Assembly: GCA_017466365.1 (NCBI GenBank)
Contig: JAFTUG010000016.1
Coordinates: 62,001 to 126,000, forward strand
Length of the DNA stretch: 64,000 nucleotides
Direction: 5' to 3'
Source of the DNA: Clostridia bacterium
GTDB lineage: Bacteria > Bacillota > Clostridia > Oscillospirales > Acutalibacteraceae
Part shown: positions 8,538-16,717 of the stretch, one piece after another
How the letters are laid out: each line of letters starts with the position of its first letter
How positions within the stretch are numbered: position 1 is the first letter of the stretch
Translations under genes and position numbers: made by a program
The notes under the pieces: model-generated
What the model was told of the DNA's origin: nothing
Seen by the model: the letters and a program-made list of their open reading frames with translations, nothing else
Databases searched by the model: none

Positions 8538-9047
8538 TTATAAAATGCTTTCACGCCCCGTTATTATATAATATCCTTCTTGAATCGCAGAAAATGTTGC
8601 AACTGCACATACCACCGTGGCACTGTGTTTCAAATCAATAAAATGTTGTGTCATAGGTAACAAAAACAATAACAGTCCTGTAACCTTGTTTGCGACTGTA
8701 TGATACGATATCAACTTTTTCGTGCGAACAAAGCCCAATATAATGTTGCCTGCTTTAATGATTAATATGATAACAATCCAGATCCATAACCATTTAGTAA
8801 TATGAATCACCGGAAACAATTTAAATAATGATACGGCTATAAATATTAAGTCAGAAACAGTATCAAATTTTGCTCCGAATTCGCTTATGCTGTTTGTCTT
8901 TCTTGCAACAGTTCCGTCTATCATATCAGTAAATCCGCAAATAAGATATGTAATATAAAACTCCGCGGAAAACACAGGAAAGAATATCATCAAAATACTG
9001 CAAAAAATTCGGCAACCTGTGATTATGTTTGCAATCTGTTTTTTCAT
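8538..9047 (-). CDS. CDP-alcohol phosphatidyltransferase
   Basis: 169 residues with several membrane helices. The family motif D-G-x2-A-R-x8-G-x3-D-x3-D is intact in DGTVARKTNSISEFGAKFD followed by TVSD (about residues 44-66). These enzymes move a phosphatidyl group from CDP-diacylglycerol to an alcohol in phospholipid synthesis. Which alcohol is used (glycerol-phosphate, inositol, serine) cannot be told. It is monocistronic and may be an accessory copy. Confidence 0.8.
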   Translation of the reverse strand: MKKQIANIITGCRIFCSILMIFFPVFSAEFYITYLICGFTDMIDGTVARKTNSISEFGAKFDTVSDLIFIAVSLFKLFPVIHITKWLWIWIVIILIIKAGNIILGFVRTKKLISYHTVANKVTGLLLFLLPMTQHFIDLKHSATVVCAVATFSAIQEGYYIITGRESIL

Positions 9048-9577
9048 ATATTTCCCTCAAAACATTTTTAAATCCAGCTGATTATACCATATTAACACCA
9101 TAATTTTCAATCCGACTACATGCTCTTGTTACTCTAAAAGTGGCAAGAGTTTTTGTTTTTCCATCCTCTTGGAAATACGGGAAACGGTGAAATTTTTCGC
9201 TAAAATGTAGTCAAGGGTAACGGAACAATACAATTGAATGACCGTCCGACGAGAACAAACCGCTATGACCTCTCAAAAGAGAGCGAGCGCAGCTGAAAGG
9301 CTGACGGCACAGCGCCCATAGAGATATGAGGAATGCCTGTCGGAACTCGAACTTCGGGCAGAACGGCGATTATTTAATGAAAGGATGTGAAATCAGCGAA
9401 TTAATTAACGGTTTTGTTTAGAAATCTATACAGAACAGCGATACGCCCAAGAGCGAACACGATTCACGAAAATGTGTGATAATTCACCAAATCGCAAACA
9501 AACATACGAAACAACGAATATGAACACTACCTATATTGAACGGTGCATCACAAATAAAAAATGAAAGGGGTGATTTA
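9048..9577. other. Gap with terminator and possible decayed coding remnant
   Basis: No intact gene is visible over about 530 nt. A hairpin CTCTTG/CAAGAG followed by TTTTTG lies at 9122-9152. A plus-strand frame ending at a TGA near 9290 encodes RTNRYDLSKESERS, which looks like the tail of a mobile-element protein without its body. The remainder holds no recognisable motif. It could be an element junction scarred by deletions. Confidence 0.35.
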
Positions 9578-9787
9578 ATGGATATACGAAACGAGCTCAA
9601 ATCTTACATTGTAAAAGAAGGAATGACAATGCGTGAACTCGTTGATATGCTCTCGTTTGAATACGGTTGGAGCGACAGTGTACCAAACTTTTCGGGCAAA
9701 CTCAGCCGAGGCTCTTTGAGATATTCCGAAGCCGTCGAAATGGCTGATGTTATGGGATATGATATTGTTTGGGTGAAAAGAAAATAA
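9578..9787 (+). CDS. Small DUF6471-like protein
   Basis: 69 residues from the ATG at 9578, chosen because AAAGGGGTG lies 5 nt upstream. An upstream in-frame start at 9536 lacks such a site. The sequence has a helix-turn-helix-like layout (MTMRELVDMLSFEYGW, then NFSGKLSRGSLRYSEAVEMADVMGYDIVWV), as in the DUF6471 proteins common in Clostridia mobile elements. It is probably a small DNA-binding protein. Family assignment is from memory and moderate. Confidence 0.55.
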   Translation: MDIRNELKSYIVKEGMTMRELVDMLSFEYGWSDSVPNFSGKLSRGSLRYSEAVEMADVMGYDIVWVKRK

Positions 9788-9851
9788 TGTTGTTTTACAT
9801 ATATGTGTATGATATAATTATCTCAATAAATCATTTCAAAAGAGAGTTATT

Positions 9852-10457
9852 ATGGAATTTAATGAAAAATTACAAGAACTGCGAAAGCACAAGGGTCTTA
9901 CTCAAGAAGAACTTGCAGAGTTGCTTTTTGTTTCGCGTACCGCAGTTTCAAAATGGGAATCTGGCAGAGGTTACCCCAATATAGATTCACTCAAAGCCAT
10001 TGCGAGATTTTTCGGAGTAACAATTGATGAACTTCTGTCAGGCGACGAGTTGCTGACAATCGCAGAAAAAGATACTGAACAAAAAGAAAATCATATCCGT
10101 GATTTGGTGTTCGGTTTGCTTGATATAAGCGTTGCGGTTTTCTTCTTTCTGCCGTTATTCGGACAAAAAGTTAATGGGATAATACAGGAAGTTTCGCTTT
10201 TATCCCTTACCGGAATCGCATCATATCTGCGAATCGCTTATTTTGTCGTTGCGATCGGTATTGCAGTATTCGGAATTCTTACACTCGCTCTGCAAAAATG
10301 TCAGCAACTGTTCTGGGTCAGAAACAAGAACAGAATATCATTGATACTTAATGCAGTCGGAGTTACTTTGTTTATCATCAGCACACAGCCGTATGCGGCA
10401 ATTCTGCTGTTTGTATTTCTTGTAATAAAGGGTCTTATGCTTATAAAAAGCCGATGA
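9852..10457 (+). CDS. XRE regulator with membrane-spanning C-terminus
   Basis: 201 residues. Residues 5-62 are a classic Cro/cI helix-turn-helix (LTQEELAELLFVSRTAVSKW). Residues 85-200 hold about four hydrophobic helices, so the DNA-binding domain would be tethered to the membrane. The promoter TTGTTT, 17 nt, TATAAT is at 9789-9817. Such membrane-bound XRE proteins are frequent in Clostridia and may couple membrane state to transcription; the signal here is unknown. Confidence 0.8.
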   Translation: MEFNEKLQELRKHKGLTQEELAELLFVSRTAVSKWESGRGYPNIDSLKAIARFFGVTIDELLSGDELLTIAEKDTEQKENHIRDLVFGLLDISVAVFFFLPLFGQKVNGIIQEVSLLSLTGIASYLRIAYFVVAIGIAVFGILTLALQKCQQLFWVRNKNRISLILNAVGVTLFIISTQPYAAILLFVFLVIKGLMLIKSR

Positions 10458-10563
10458 TACGAAGCGTGTCAGCGTTGTGACGCCTCGTTTCTTGCGTATA
10501 TTCACACTTGCCTTTAATATTTAATCAGGCGGAAGCCGAATACAGAAAAAGGCAGGTTTAAAA

Positions 10564-11226
10564 ATGAAAAAGAAAAATCGAAGATACTTGTATTTATCGG
10601 TATCTATGCTTACGGCGTTTGTTTTGTGGACAGTTGCCGTTCAGTTTATTGATGTCAGAACAATCGGACCAAACGGTTCAAGTGTCGGTTTTGCAACAAT
10701 CAACGGATTTGTTCATAAGCTTACGGGCGTTCATATGTCGCTTTATAACGTCACCGATTGGCTCGGTCTTGTACCGATTTTTGTGGCAATGGGATTTGCA
10801 TTATTTGGTTTTGCACAGTGGATAAAAAGAAAGCATCTGAGCAAAGTTGATTACAGCATCTTTGTTCTCGGCGGATTCTATATTGCCGTAATGGCAGTGT
10901 ATGTCCTTTTTGAAATGATAACGGTAAATTACAGACCCGTACTCATTAACGGAATTCTGGAAAAATCCTATCCTTCGTCAACAACTCTGATTGTAATGTG
11001 CGTTATGCCAACTGCAATAATGCAGTTTAACAGCAGAATAAAAAACACAGCACTCAAAAAAACAATGTCATTTTTAATCACCGCATTTATAGTCTTTATG
11101 GTTATCGGGCGACTTGTTTCGGGAGTTCATTGGTTTACAGATATTATCGGAGGTGCTTTGCTCAGCGCAGGTCTTATAGCATTGTACCGATATGCAATAA
11201 GTTTGAATTTGAAAGGATTAAAATAA
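10564..11226 (+). CDS. PAP2-family phosphatase-like membrane protein
   Basis: 220 residues, six membrane segments, in the PAP2 (lipid phosphatase/vanadium haloperoxidase) fold. Motif 1 is NYRPV, motif 2 is SYPSSTT and motif 3 is GRLVSGVHWFTDIIGG with the nucleophile His and its Asp. Motif 2 normally reads PSGH and here lacks the His. Related Clostridia proteins from memory also read PSST, so this may be a subfamily trait. Likely substrates are prenyl or phosphatidyl phosphates. The ATG start follows a weak ribosome site. Confidence 0.75.
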   Translation: MKKKNRRYLYLSVSMLTAFVLWTVAVQFIDVRTIGPNGSSVGFATINGFVHKLTGVHMSLYNVTDWLGLVPIFVAMGFALFGFAQWIKRKHLSKVDYSIFVLGGFYIAVMAVYVLFEMITVNYRPVLINGILEKSYPSSTTLIVMCVMPTAIMQFNSRIKNTALKKTMSFLITAFIVFMVIGRLVSGVHWFTDIIGGALLSAGLIALYRYAISLNLKGLK

Positions 11227-11295
11227 ATGGATAACTTAACAATACGATTGGAAACAGAAAAAGATTACAGAGCCGTTGAAGAACTTGACGGCTAG
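11227..11295 (+). pseudogene. N-terminal fragment of a GNAT acetyltransferase
   Basis: An ATG one nt after the PAP2 stop opens 22 codons (MDNLTIRLETEKDYRAVEEL) and then meets TAG. The peptide matches the usual first beta strand and helix of a GNAT N-acetyltransferase, but the rest is missing. The next 100 nt are an unrelated open frame leading into the complete GNAT gene. This looks like a deletion scar. Confidence 0.6.
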
Positions 11296-11401
11296 CGTGA
11301 GTATAAGCAAAAGTCAGATACCGATTGATTCCATTTATCTGGAAACGGTAAAACAAATACCAATTCAGTCCGATACCGAAAATATCAAAGGAGGAATCTT
11401 T

Positions 11402-11953
11402 ATGAAACACTGCGGAACACAAAGACTGGAAACGGAAAGACTGATTCTGAGAAGATTTGTCAAAGAAGATTCTGAAGCAGTATATAAGAATTGGGCAACC
11501 GATCCTGAAGTGACAAAATACTTAACTTGGCAGATTCATCCGAACGAAAAGGTAAGCAAACAAGCGGTAAAATCTTGGCTAAAACTGTATTCTGACGATA
11601 ATTATTACCATTGGGCTATTGTTTTAAAAGAAAACGGCGATGAACCGATTGGCGGAATTGACGTTGTACTTATCAATGAAGATGTTTCGATGGTGCATAT
11701 AGGATACTGCATCGGCAGAAAATGGTGGCATCAAGGAATTACTTCCGAAGCACTCAAAGCGGTTATGGATTATTTATTTGACGTTGTTGATGTTAACCGA
11801 ATTGAGTCAAGACATGATACGAGAAATCCAAATTCAGGTAAAGTAATGATGAAATGCGGAATGAAATTCGAGGGCACTCTGCGAAGTGCAGACAGAAATA
11901 ATCAAGGCATTTGTGACGTCAGCTATTATTCTTTGCTGAAATCAGAGCGATAA
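11402..11953 (+). CDS. GNAT N-acetyltransferase (RimJ/RimL type)
   Basis: 183 residues from the ATG at 11402, chosen for AAAGGAGG 7 nt upstream; the frame is open further upstream but lacks conserved sequence. It starts with the family hallmark ETERLILRRF. The acetyl-CoA pyrophosphate loop is in IGRKWWHQGITSEAL, and RIESRHDTRNPNSGKVMMKCGMKFEG is the typical end. It acetylates amino groups, of ribosomal proteins in RimJ/L or of small molecules. The substrate is unknown. Likely cargo of the accessory region. Confidence 0.85.
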   Translation: MKHCGTQRLETERLILRRFVKEDSEAVYKNWATDPEVTKYLTWQIHPNEKVSKQAVKSWLKLYSDDNYYHWAIVLKENGDEPIGGIDVVLINEDVSMVHIGYCIGRKWWHQGITSEALKAVMDYLFDVVDVNRIESRHDTRNPNSGKVMMKCGMKFEGTLRSADRNNQGICDVSYYSLLKSER

Positions 11954-11956
11954 ATT

Positions 11957-12037
11957 CCAATTTGTCGAACTAATTATTGAAACAAAAATCAAATACATTT
12001 CATCAAACCGTTTCACATTTGTGAAGCGGTTTTCTTA
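11957..12037 (+). repeat. Direct repeat 1 with terminator hairpin
   Basis: About 80 nt that recur at 13617-13702 with few differences. Both contain TTATTGAAACAAAAATCAAA and end in a hairpin AAACCGTTTCAC/GTGAAGCGGTTTT. The hairpin is probably the terminator of the GNAT gene. The two copies flank the DUF3847 gene and the split chromate transporter. Confidence 0.75.
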
Positions 12038-12067
12038 TATCCTAAAACAGAAAAGAGGTGATAATTA

Positions 12068-12376
12068 ATGTCAAATCAAAATCTCAAAAACAAATCCATT
12101 GACGAACTTCGTGAAATGAAAGCGAAGGGCGAAGCTGAACTGAAGGTGTTGCATAACAAAAGCAAATATTATGAGTCACAGATAAATTTGCTGACACGGA
12201 AAGAACGCACTCACAGACTCTGCACCCGTGGAGCAATGCTTGAAAAATTTCTCGGTTGTCCCGATGAGCTGACAGACGAGCAGGTTGAAACAATTCTGAA
12301 AATTGCGTTTCAACCCGAAGCAGTTGGCAGAGCGATTGAGCAATTCAGAGAGAGCAACGAAACCAGTTTTGATTAA
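12068..12376 (+). CDS. DUF3847-like mobile-element protein
   Basis: 102 residues. An N-terminal coiled coil (DELREMKAKGEAELKVLHNK) is followed by RKERTHRLCTRGAMLEKFL, the hallmark of DUF3847 proteins carried by Clostridia conjugative and mobilizable elements. The ATG follows AAGAGGTG. The function is unknown; its position near a relaxase fits an accessory transfer role. It ends 84 nt before the chromate transporter. Confidence 0.7.
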   Translation: MSNQNLKNKSIDELREMKAKGEAELKVLHNKSKYYESQINLLTRKERTHRLCTRGAMLEKFLGCPDELTDEQVETILKIAFQPEAVGRAIEQFRESNETSFD

Positions 12377-12384
12377 ATGTGTAG

Positions 12385-12413
12385 TTGAGTTTTGCGTATG
12401 CGTATGATATAAT
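12385..12413 (+). promoter_or_regulatory. Promoter of chromate transporter pair
   Basis: TTGAGT, 17 nt and TATAAT with an extended TGA before the -10, 46 nt upstream of the first chromate-transporter ATG. It fits a sigma-A promoter. Confidence 0.6.
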
Positions 12414-12459
12414 CACCTCTGCAAATAAGAATTTGTAAGAACAAAAAGAAGTTGAAAAA

Positions 12460-13032
12460 ATGAGTATTATATTACAACTGTTTATATCAATGCTGAAAAT
12501 CGGATGCTTTGCCTTTGGCGGAGGATATGCGATTATTGCATTGCTTGAAAATGAGTTCATAACAAAAAGAAAATGGATTGAACACGACGAATTCATGGAT
12601 GTCGTTGCCATTGCTGAAAGCACACCCGGACCGATTGCAATTAATGTTGCTACATATATCGGCTATAAGCTGAAAGGTTTTCTCGGTGCAGTTATTGCAA
12701 CGGCGGGAATTTGCATACCTTCGTTTGTGATTATGTATTTCGTTTCTGTTTTTTATGAGCGATTTATGGATATCGCAATCGTTGCTGCTGCATTCAATGG
12801 AATTCAGATATGTGTTGTTTATCTGATTGCTTCAGCAGGCTTTAAAATGCTGAAAAAAATGAAGAAAACTCCGCTGAATATAGCTGCTTTCTCTGTCACC
12901 TGCATATCAATGATACTCTGCACTCTTTTAGAAATTCACGTTTCATCCGTACTGTTTATTTTTGCCGCAGGTGTTATCGGTCTTTTGGCTTTCATTGTTA
13001 AAACAAGAAAAGCGAAAGGAGAAAAGAAATGA
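12460..13032 (+). CDS. Chromate transporter half, first subunit
   Basis: 190 residues with about six membrane segments and the N-half signature of the CHR family (FGGGYAIIALLENEF, then AESTPGPIAINVATYIGY). In short-chain CHR systems two such proteins pair to form the transporter, exporting chromate or a related anion. Its stop overlaps the second subunit by 4 nt. The true physiological substrate in anaerobes is uncertain. Confidence 0.85.
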   Translation: MSIILQLFISMLKIGCFAFGGGYAIIALLENEFITKRKWIEHDEFMDVVAIAESTPGPIAINVATYIGYKLKGFLGAVIATAGICIPSFVIMYFVSVFYERFMDIAIVAAAFNGIQICVVYLIASAGFKMLKKMKKTPLNIAAFSVTCISMILCTLLEIHVSSVLFIFAAGVIGLLAFIVKTRKAKGEKK

Positions 13033-13604
13033 TTTATCTTCAACTCTTTTTAACCTTTCTGAAAGTCGGTGCATTTGCATTCGGCGGTGGTTATGCAATG
13101 CTTTCTCTTATCGGAGAATCCGTTTTATCCTACGGTTGGATGAACGAAGGAGAACTGCTTAACTTTGTCGGCGTTGAAACGGTTATACCCGGTCCGATTG
13201 CCGTCAATATGGCAACATATATCGGCTATGAACAGGCTGGATTTCTCGGTGCACTTCTCGCAACAATCGGCGTTGTGCTTCCGTCATTCATCATAATCTT
13301 GCTTGTTGCGGCAGTTATAAAAAATCTTCTTAAATATCCTGCAATTAAAACTTTCATTGCCGGAATGCGACCCGCACTCGGTGGACTTATTCTGTCTGTT
13401 GCGGTTACAATGGCATTAACTGTATTCTTCGGAATTGATACAATAAAAACAACTGCAATCTCATTTGATTGGCGTTCGTTGGTAATTCTTACCGTTATGT
13501 TTGCTGTACCGATGATATGGAACAAAATTAAAAAGAAAGAGTTTTCATCGATTCTGCTTGTGATAATTTCGGGAATACTTGGAATTGTTCTATATGGTAT
13601 CTAA
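13029..13604 (+). CDS. Chromate transporter half, second subunit
   Basis: 191 residues, homologous to the preceding gene (FGGGYAMLSLIGES, then VETVIPGPIAVNMATYIGYEQAG). About six membrane segments. It is translationally coupled to the first half by ATGA overlap, the classical arrangement of bipartite CHR transporters. It is the last gene of the cassette; a terminator hairpin in direct repeat 2 follows within 100 nt. Confidence 0.85.
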   Translation: MIYLQLFLTFLKVGAFAFGGGYAMLSLIGESVLSYGWMNEGELLNFVGVETVIPGPIAVNMATYIGYEQAGFLGALLATIGVVLPSFIIILLVAAVIKNLLKYPAIKTFIAGMRPALGGLILSVAVTMALTVFFGIDTIKTTAISFDWRSLVILTVMFAVPMIWNKIKKKEFSSILLVIISGILGIVLYGI

Positions 13605-13616
13605 AAAACAAGAAAT

Positions 13617-13702
13617 ACAAATTTGTTGAACTTATTATTGAAACAAAAATCAAATATACATTTCATCAAACCGTTTCACTTTCAGTGAGGCGGTTTTCTT
13701 TT
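13617..13702 (+). repeat. Direct repeat 2 with terminator hairpin
   Basis: Near-copy of 11957-12037, ending in hairpin AAACCGTTTCAC/GTGAGGCGGTTTT. It lies just after the chromate transporter stop. The rest of the 13605-13992 gap holds a second terminator and the HEPN-gene promoter. Confidence 0.75.
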
Positions 13703-13730
13703 ACCTGAAAACACCACTTTGTAAAAGTGC

Positions 13731-13768
13731 GCAATTATACACCGTTGACGGTGTTATTGCGGTTTTTT
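13731..13768 (+). terminator. Second terminator hairpin
   Basis: GCAAT-ATACACCG, loop TTGA, CGGTGTTATTGC, then GGTTTTTT. A strong rho-independent terminator shape, insulating the HEPN gene from the transporter. Confidence 0.65.
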
Positions 13769-13862
13769 GCAAAAACACTCGGAACACAGTTCCGCTGATT
13801 TCATCAGACAAGGGTTTCACCCCTGCGACTTCGTCTACCCCTATCGAAAATTTTATGATTTC

Positions 13863-13891
13863 TTGTATAACAAGTCAAAAAATGATATAAT
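13863..13891 (+). promoter_or_regulatory. Promoter of HEPN gene
   Basis: TTGTAT, 17 nt and TATAAT with an extended TGA. The start codon lies about 100 nt downstream, so a leader of about 95 nt is expected. Confidence 0.5.
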
Positions 13892-13992
13892 GTAACAAAT
13901 TCTTTAATACCATGTAATAAAACTTGATTGGTTTCAAGTTTTATAAACTGTAATTTAGATAGAAAACTTAATGTGAGGCGAGGGTGATAGGA

Positions 13993-15078
13993 ATGGAAAC
14001 TCAATACATATTAATCAGGCAAAATAAAAGCGATGCAAAAAAAATTAGAATACAAAGCGAAGTTAAAAGTGTTCTTAAAGAAGCATCTTTTGTTATTAAA
14101 AATAACATAATTTATTTTTCTGAAGATGATAAAGAAAATTATGTAAATTTCCTTATGTCACATGAAGATAATAATGTTTTATATTTAAAGGTATCTACAT
14201 CACTTAACGGTGAGGCGGCAGCAAAACTTTTAGATGAATTCAACGAGCGATTTGTCAAAGGAGAACACAGAAGAAAGTTTTATATTATTAATGCTTACAG
14301 TGATGCTTCTCAATTTTACTGTAAAAAGCTAACGCCTGTTATTGGTAGATTTGAAAGACTTTTAAGAGAATTCATTTATTTAACGCTTACAGGAGCATAT
14401 GGACGCGAGTGGATTAAGATTATTGATTCAGAACGCAGAAAACATATAGCCGAAATTTCAAAAGGAAAAATCAGTCATGACATCAAATACATAGAAGAAT
14501 CTTTGGAGTGGTTAGATTTTAGCGACATTGAAGAAGTGCTGTTTACTCCTTGTATTTATGAAGATGTTGATGCGGTGGTTACTGAACTTTTATCAACTAA
14601 AGAGATTACAAAAGAGGAAATGTTAAATAAACTGAAAACCATAGAGAAAAAGTCTTTATGGGAAAGGGAGTTTCAAAGTTTTTCTGATGTTAAAAATCTA
14701 CAAGAGAATTTTAATGATATTAGAAATATCAGAAATACCGTAATGCATAACAAATTTATAAGTCATAAATACTTTGAAGAGTCATTAACAAAAATTGAAA
14801 AAATAAATAATCAATTAAGAAGAGCAATACGTAAAATTGAAAAAAACATCTACGATAACACAAAAGAAAAAAGTTCCATAGTTATTGATATCGGAGCTTG
14901 GACTGAAGCGTGTTTAAAAGCCCTAAAAAACAGTGAAGATGCAAAAAGAAAAACAGAAATCGGAAGGAGAGTGGCTGAAAAATATAGTAATCTTTATGGT
15001 TCCACAAAGGTATCAGACTTAACAAATGCACAGTTGCTTATAAATGATGCCATAGCAAAAAAGATTAACAATGGATAA
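13993..15078 (+). CDS. HEPN-domain protein, putative RNase
   Basis: 361 residues from the ATG at 13993, preferred over a GTG nine nt upstream because GAGGCGAGGG is well placed for it. The middle carries a HEPN domain: a first helix FERLLREFIYL (about residue 120) and the RNase motif R-x4-H in RNIRNTVMH (R247, H252). The N-terminal 100 residues and a C-terminal helical domain are unrecognised. HEPN proteins with this motif are usually metal-independent RNases of toxin-antitoxin, abortive-infection or RNA-processing systems. It has its own promoter and terminator and no visible antitoxin partner. Cargo of the mobile region. Confidence 0.7.
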   Translation: METQYILIRQNKSDAKKIRIQSEVKSVLKEASFVIKNNIIYFSEDDKENYVNFLMSHEDNNVLYLKVSTSLNGEAAAKLLDEFNERFVKGEHRRKFYIINAYSDASQFYCKKLTPVIGRFERLLREFIYLTLTGAYGREWIKIIDSERRKHIAEISKGKISHDIKYIEESLEWLDFSDIEEVLFTPCIYEDVDAVVTELLSTKEITKEEMLNKLKTIEKKSLWEREFQSFSDVKNLQENFNDIRNIRNTVMHNKFISHKYFEESLTKIEKINNQLRRAIRKIEKNIYDNTKEKSSIVIDIGAWTEACLKALKNSEDAKRKTEIGRRVAEKYSNLYGSTKVSDLTNAQLLINDAIAKKINNG

Positions 15079-15104
15079 ACTGTGTTTTGAAACAAATAAA
15101 TTTT

Positions 15105-15140
15105 GAAGCGACGGATTTTTTATCTGTCGCTTCATTTTTC
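15105..15140 (+). terminator. Terminator of HEPN gene
   Basis: Perfect-looking hairpin GAAGCGACGGA/TCTGTCGCTTC (one mismatch) followed by ATTTTTC, 26 nt after the stop. Confidence 0.8.
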
Positions 15141-15177
15141 TGCAAACAATTTATACTAATTTTGGAGAGTGATAAAA

Positions 15178-16641
15178 ATAGCTTGTACCCATTTTCAAAT
15201 ATCAATACAAAAGCGGAGTGAAAATAAATCCGCTGTTGCAGGAGCCGCTTACCAAAGCGGCTCCAAGCTTTTCTCGGAATATGATAATCGGACTAAAAAT
15301 TATTTGAGAAAACAAAATGAAGTTATTCATTCTGAAATTATTCTTCCTCAAAACGCCCCGCAAGAATATCTCGACAGAGAAACTTTATGGAACTCTGCCG
15401 AGAAAGTCGAAACTCAATGGAACTCACAGCTCGCCCGAAAAATCATCATCGCACTTCCGATAGAAATTCCGATCAACCAGTATGCAGAACTTGTCAGAAG
15501 TTATTGCTATGAGCAATTTGTTTCAAAAGGAATGTGTTGCGATTTTGCCATTCACGATAAAGGTGACGGCAATCCGCACACACATATTATGCTGACAATG
15601 AGAGCGATTGATGAAAACGGAAAGTGGCTACCAAAGTGCAGAAAGGTTTATGAACTTGATGAACACGGCAACCGTATCGGCGAACACCGTGAAGATATTG
15701 TTGATTGGAACAAAAGAGAAAATGCGGAAATCTGGCGGCACGCATGGGAAGAAAAAGTCAACGAATATCTTGAGAAAAACAACCGACCCGAAAGAATTGA
15801 TATGCGTTCTTATGAACGTCAGGGAATAGATTTAGTGCCAACAGTTCATCTCGGACCCGCCGCATCGGAAATGGAAAACAGAGGTGAAGTTACGTTTCTC
15901 GGCACTCTGAATCGGGACATCGTTAAATTCAACTCTGTGAGAAAACATTTGCGAAAAGCACTTGCTGAATTGATAGAATGGATTGAAGAAATCAAAAAAA
16001 TTCTTTCCGAACTCAAAGAAGAAAAAGTGCCGTCAATCGCAGATATTCTCATTGACTACCTGAACTCACGACAAGAAGCTCACAGCGGTAAAAGCAGATA
16101 TTTCTATAATAAAGATCTTGCAGTTGATCTGAAACAAGTTTCGCAGATAGTAACATTTCTTCAGCAACGTAACGTCACCACCGCAGATTCTTTATGGAAA
16201 ATGATTGAAGAAGTTTCTGCGGTTCAAAGCCGTATCGACACCGCCGATGAAAAAATCAAAGAACTCAAAAAAGGAATTAAATTCCTCGGCGATTATGAGA
16301 AATATAAATCCGTTGCCGATGAGTATGCAAAAAAGAAATTCGGCAGAGATAAATTCAAAACCGAACACAGCAAGGAGTTAAATTCATTCTACCGGGCAAA
16401 GCGATGGGTTGATGAAAATACGAAGGCAACAAGCAAATCTCTGAAAGCCGAACTCGAAAAACTGCAAAAAGAAAAAGTTGCCGATGAAGCTTTAATCGAA
16501 AGCAACTACGGCAGCCTTGAAGAACTCAAACGAGCTAAATATATCATTTCGGTTGTTATGGCAAATGTAAAAGCAGCAGAGCAAAACAAATCTCAAACCG
16601 AAAGACAAAATATCAAAACACAAAATCAAAATATTGAATAA
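15178..16641 (+). CDS. MobA/MobL-family relaxase
   Basis: About 487 residues. It nicks the transfer origin and leads DNA transfer of a mobilizable element. The N-terminus ACTHFQISIQKRSENKSAVAG is the family hallmark, GNPHTHIMLTMR (about residue 124-135) carries the HUH metal-binding histidines, and the C-terminal 200 residues are coiled-coil. The family normally begins MACTH, but the codon where Met is expected is ATA at 15178, 10 nt after GGAG. The in-frame GTG at 15169 is only 1 nt from GGAG. So start may be ATA, poor GTG, or broken by an ATG-to-ATA change. Confidence 0.85.
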   Translation: MACTHFQISIQKRSENKSAVAGAAYQSGSKLFSEYDNRTKNYLRKQNEVIHSEIILPQNAPQEYLDRETLWNSAEKVETQWNSQLARKIIIALPIEIPINQYAELVRSYCYEQFVSKGMCCDFAIHDKGDGNPHTHIMLTMRAIDENGKWLPKCRKVYELDEHGNRIGEHREDIVDWNKRENAEIWRHAWEEKVNEYLEKNNRPERIDMRSYERQGIDLVPTVHLGPAASEMENRGEVTFLGTLNRDIVKFNSVRKHLRKALAELIEWIEEIKKILSELKEEKVPSIADILIDYLNSRQEAHSGKSRYFYNKDLAVDLKQVSQIVTFLQQRNVTTADSLWKMIEEVSAVQSRIDTADEKIKELKKGIKFLGDYEKYKSVADEYAKKKFGRDKFKTEHSKELNSFYRAKRWVDENTKATSKSLKAELEKLQKEKVADEALIESNYGSLEELKRAKYIISVVMANVKAAEQNKSQTERQNIKTQNQNIE

Positions 16642-16717
16642 CGAAAGGAGATTTTTATATTCAACAGAATAAACAGTAAATTTTGGCAAAGATTATTAAA
16701 CGAAAGGGGGACGGCTG

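Noticed and set aside
11276-11401. N-terminal extension of the GNAT protein
   Set aside because: No conserved sequence, and a strong ribosome site precedes the ATG at 11402.
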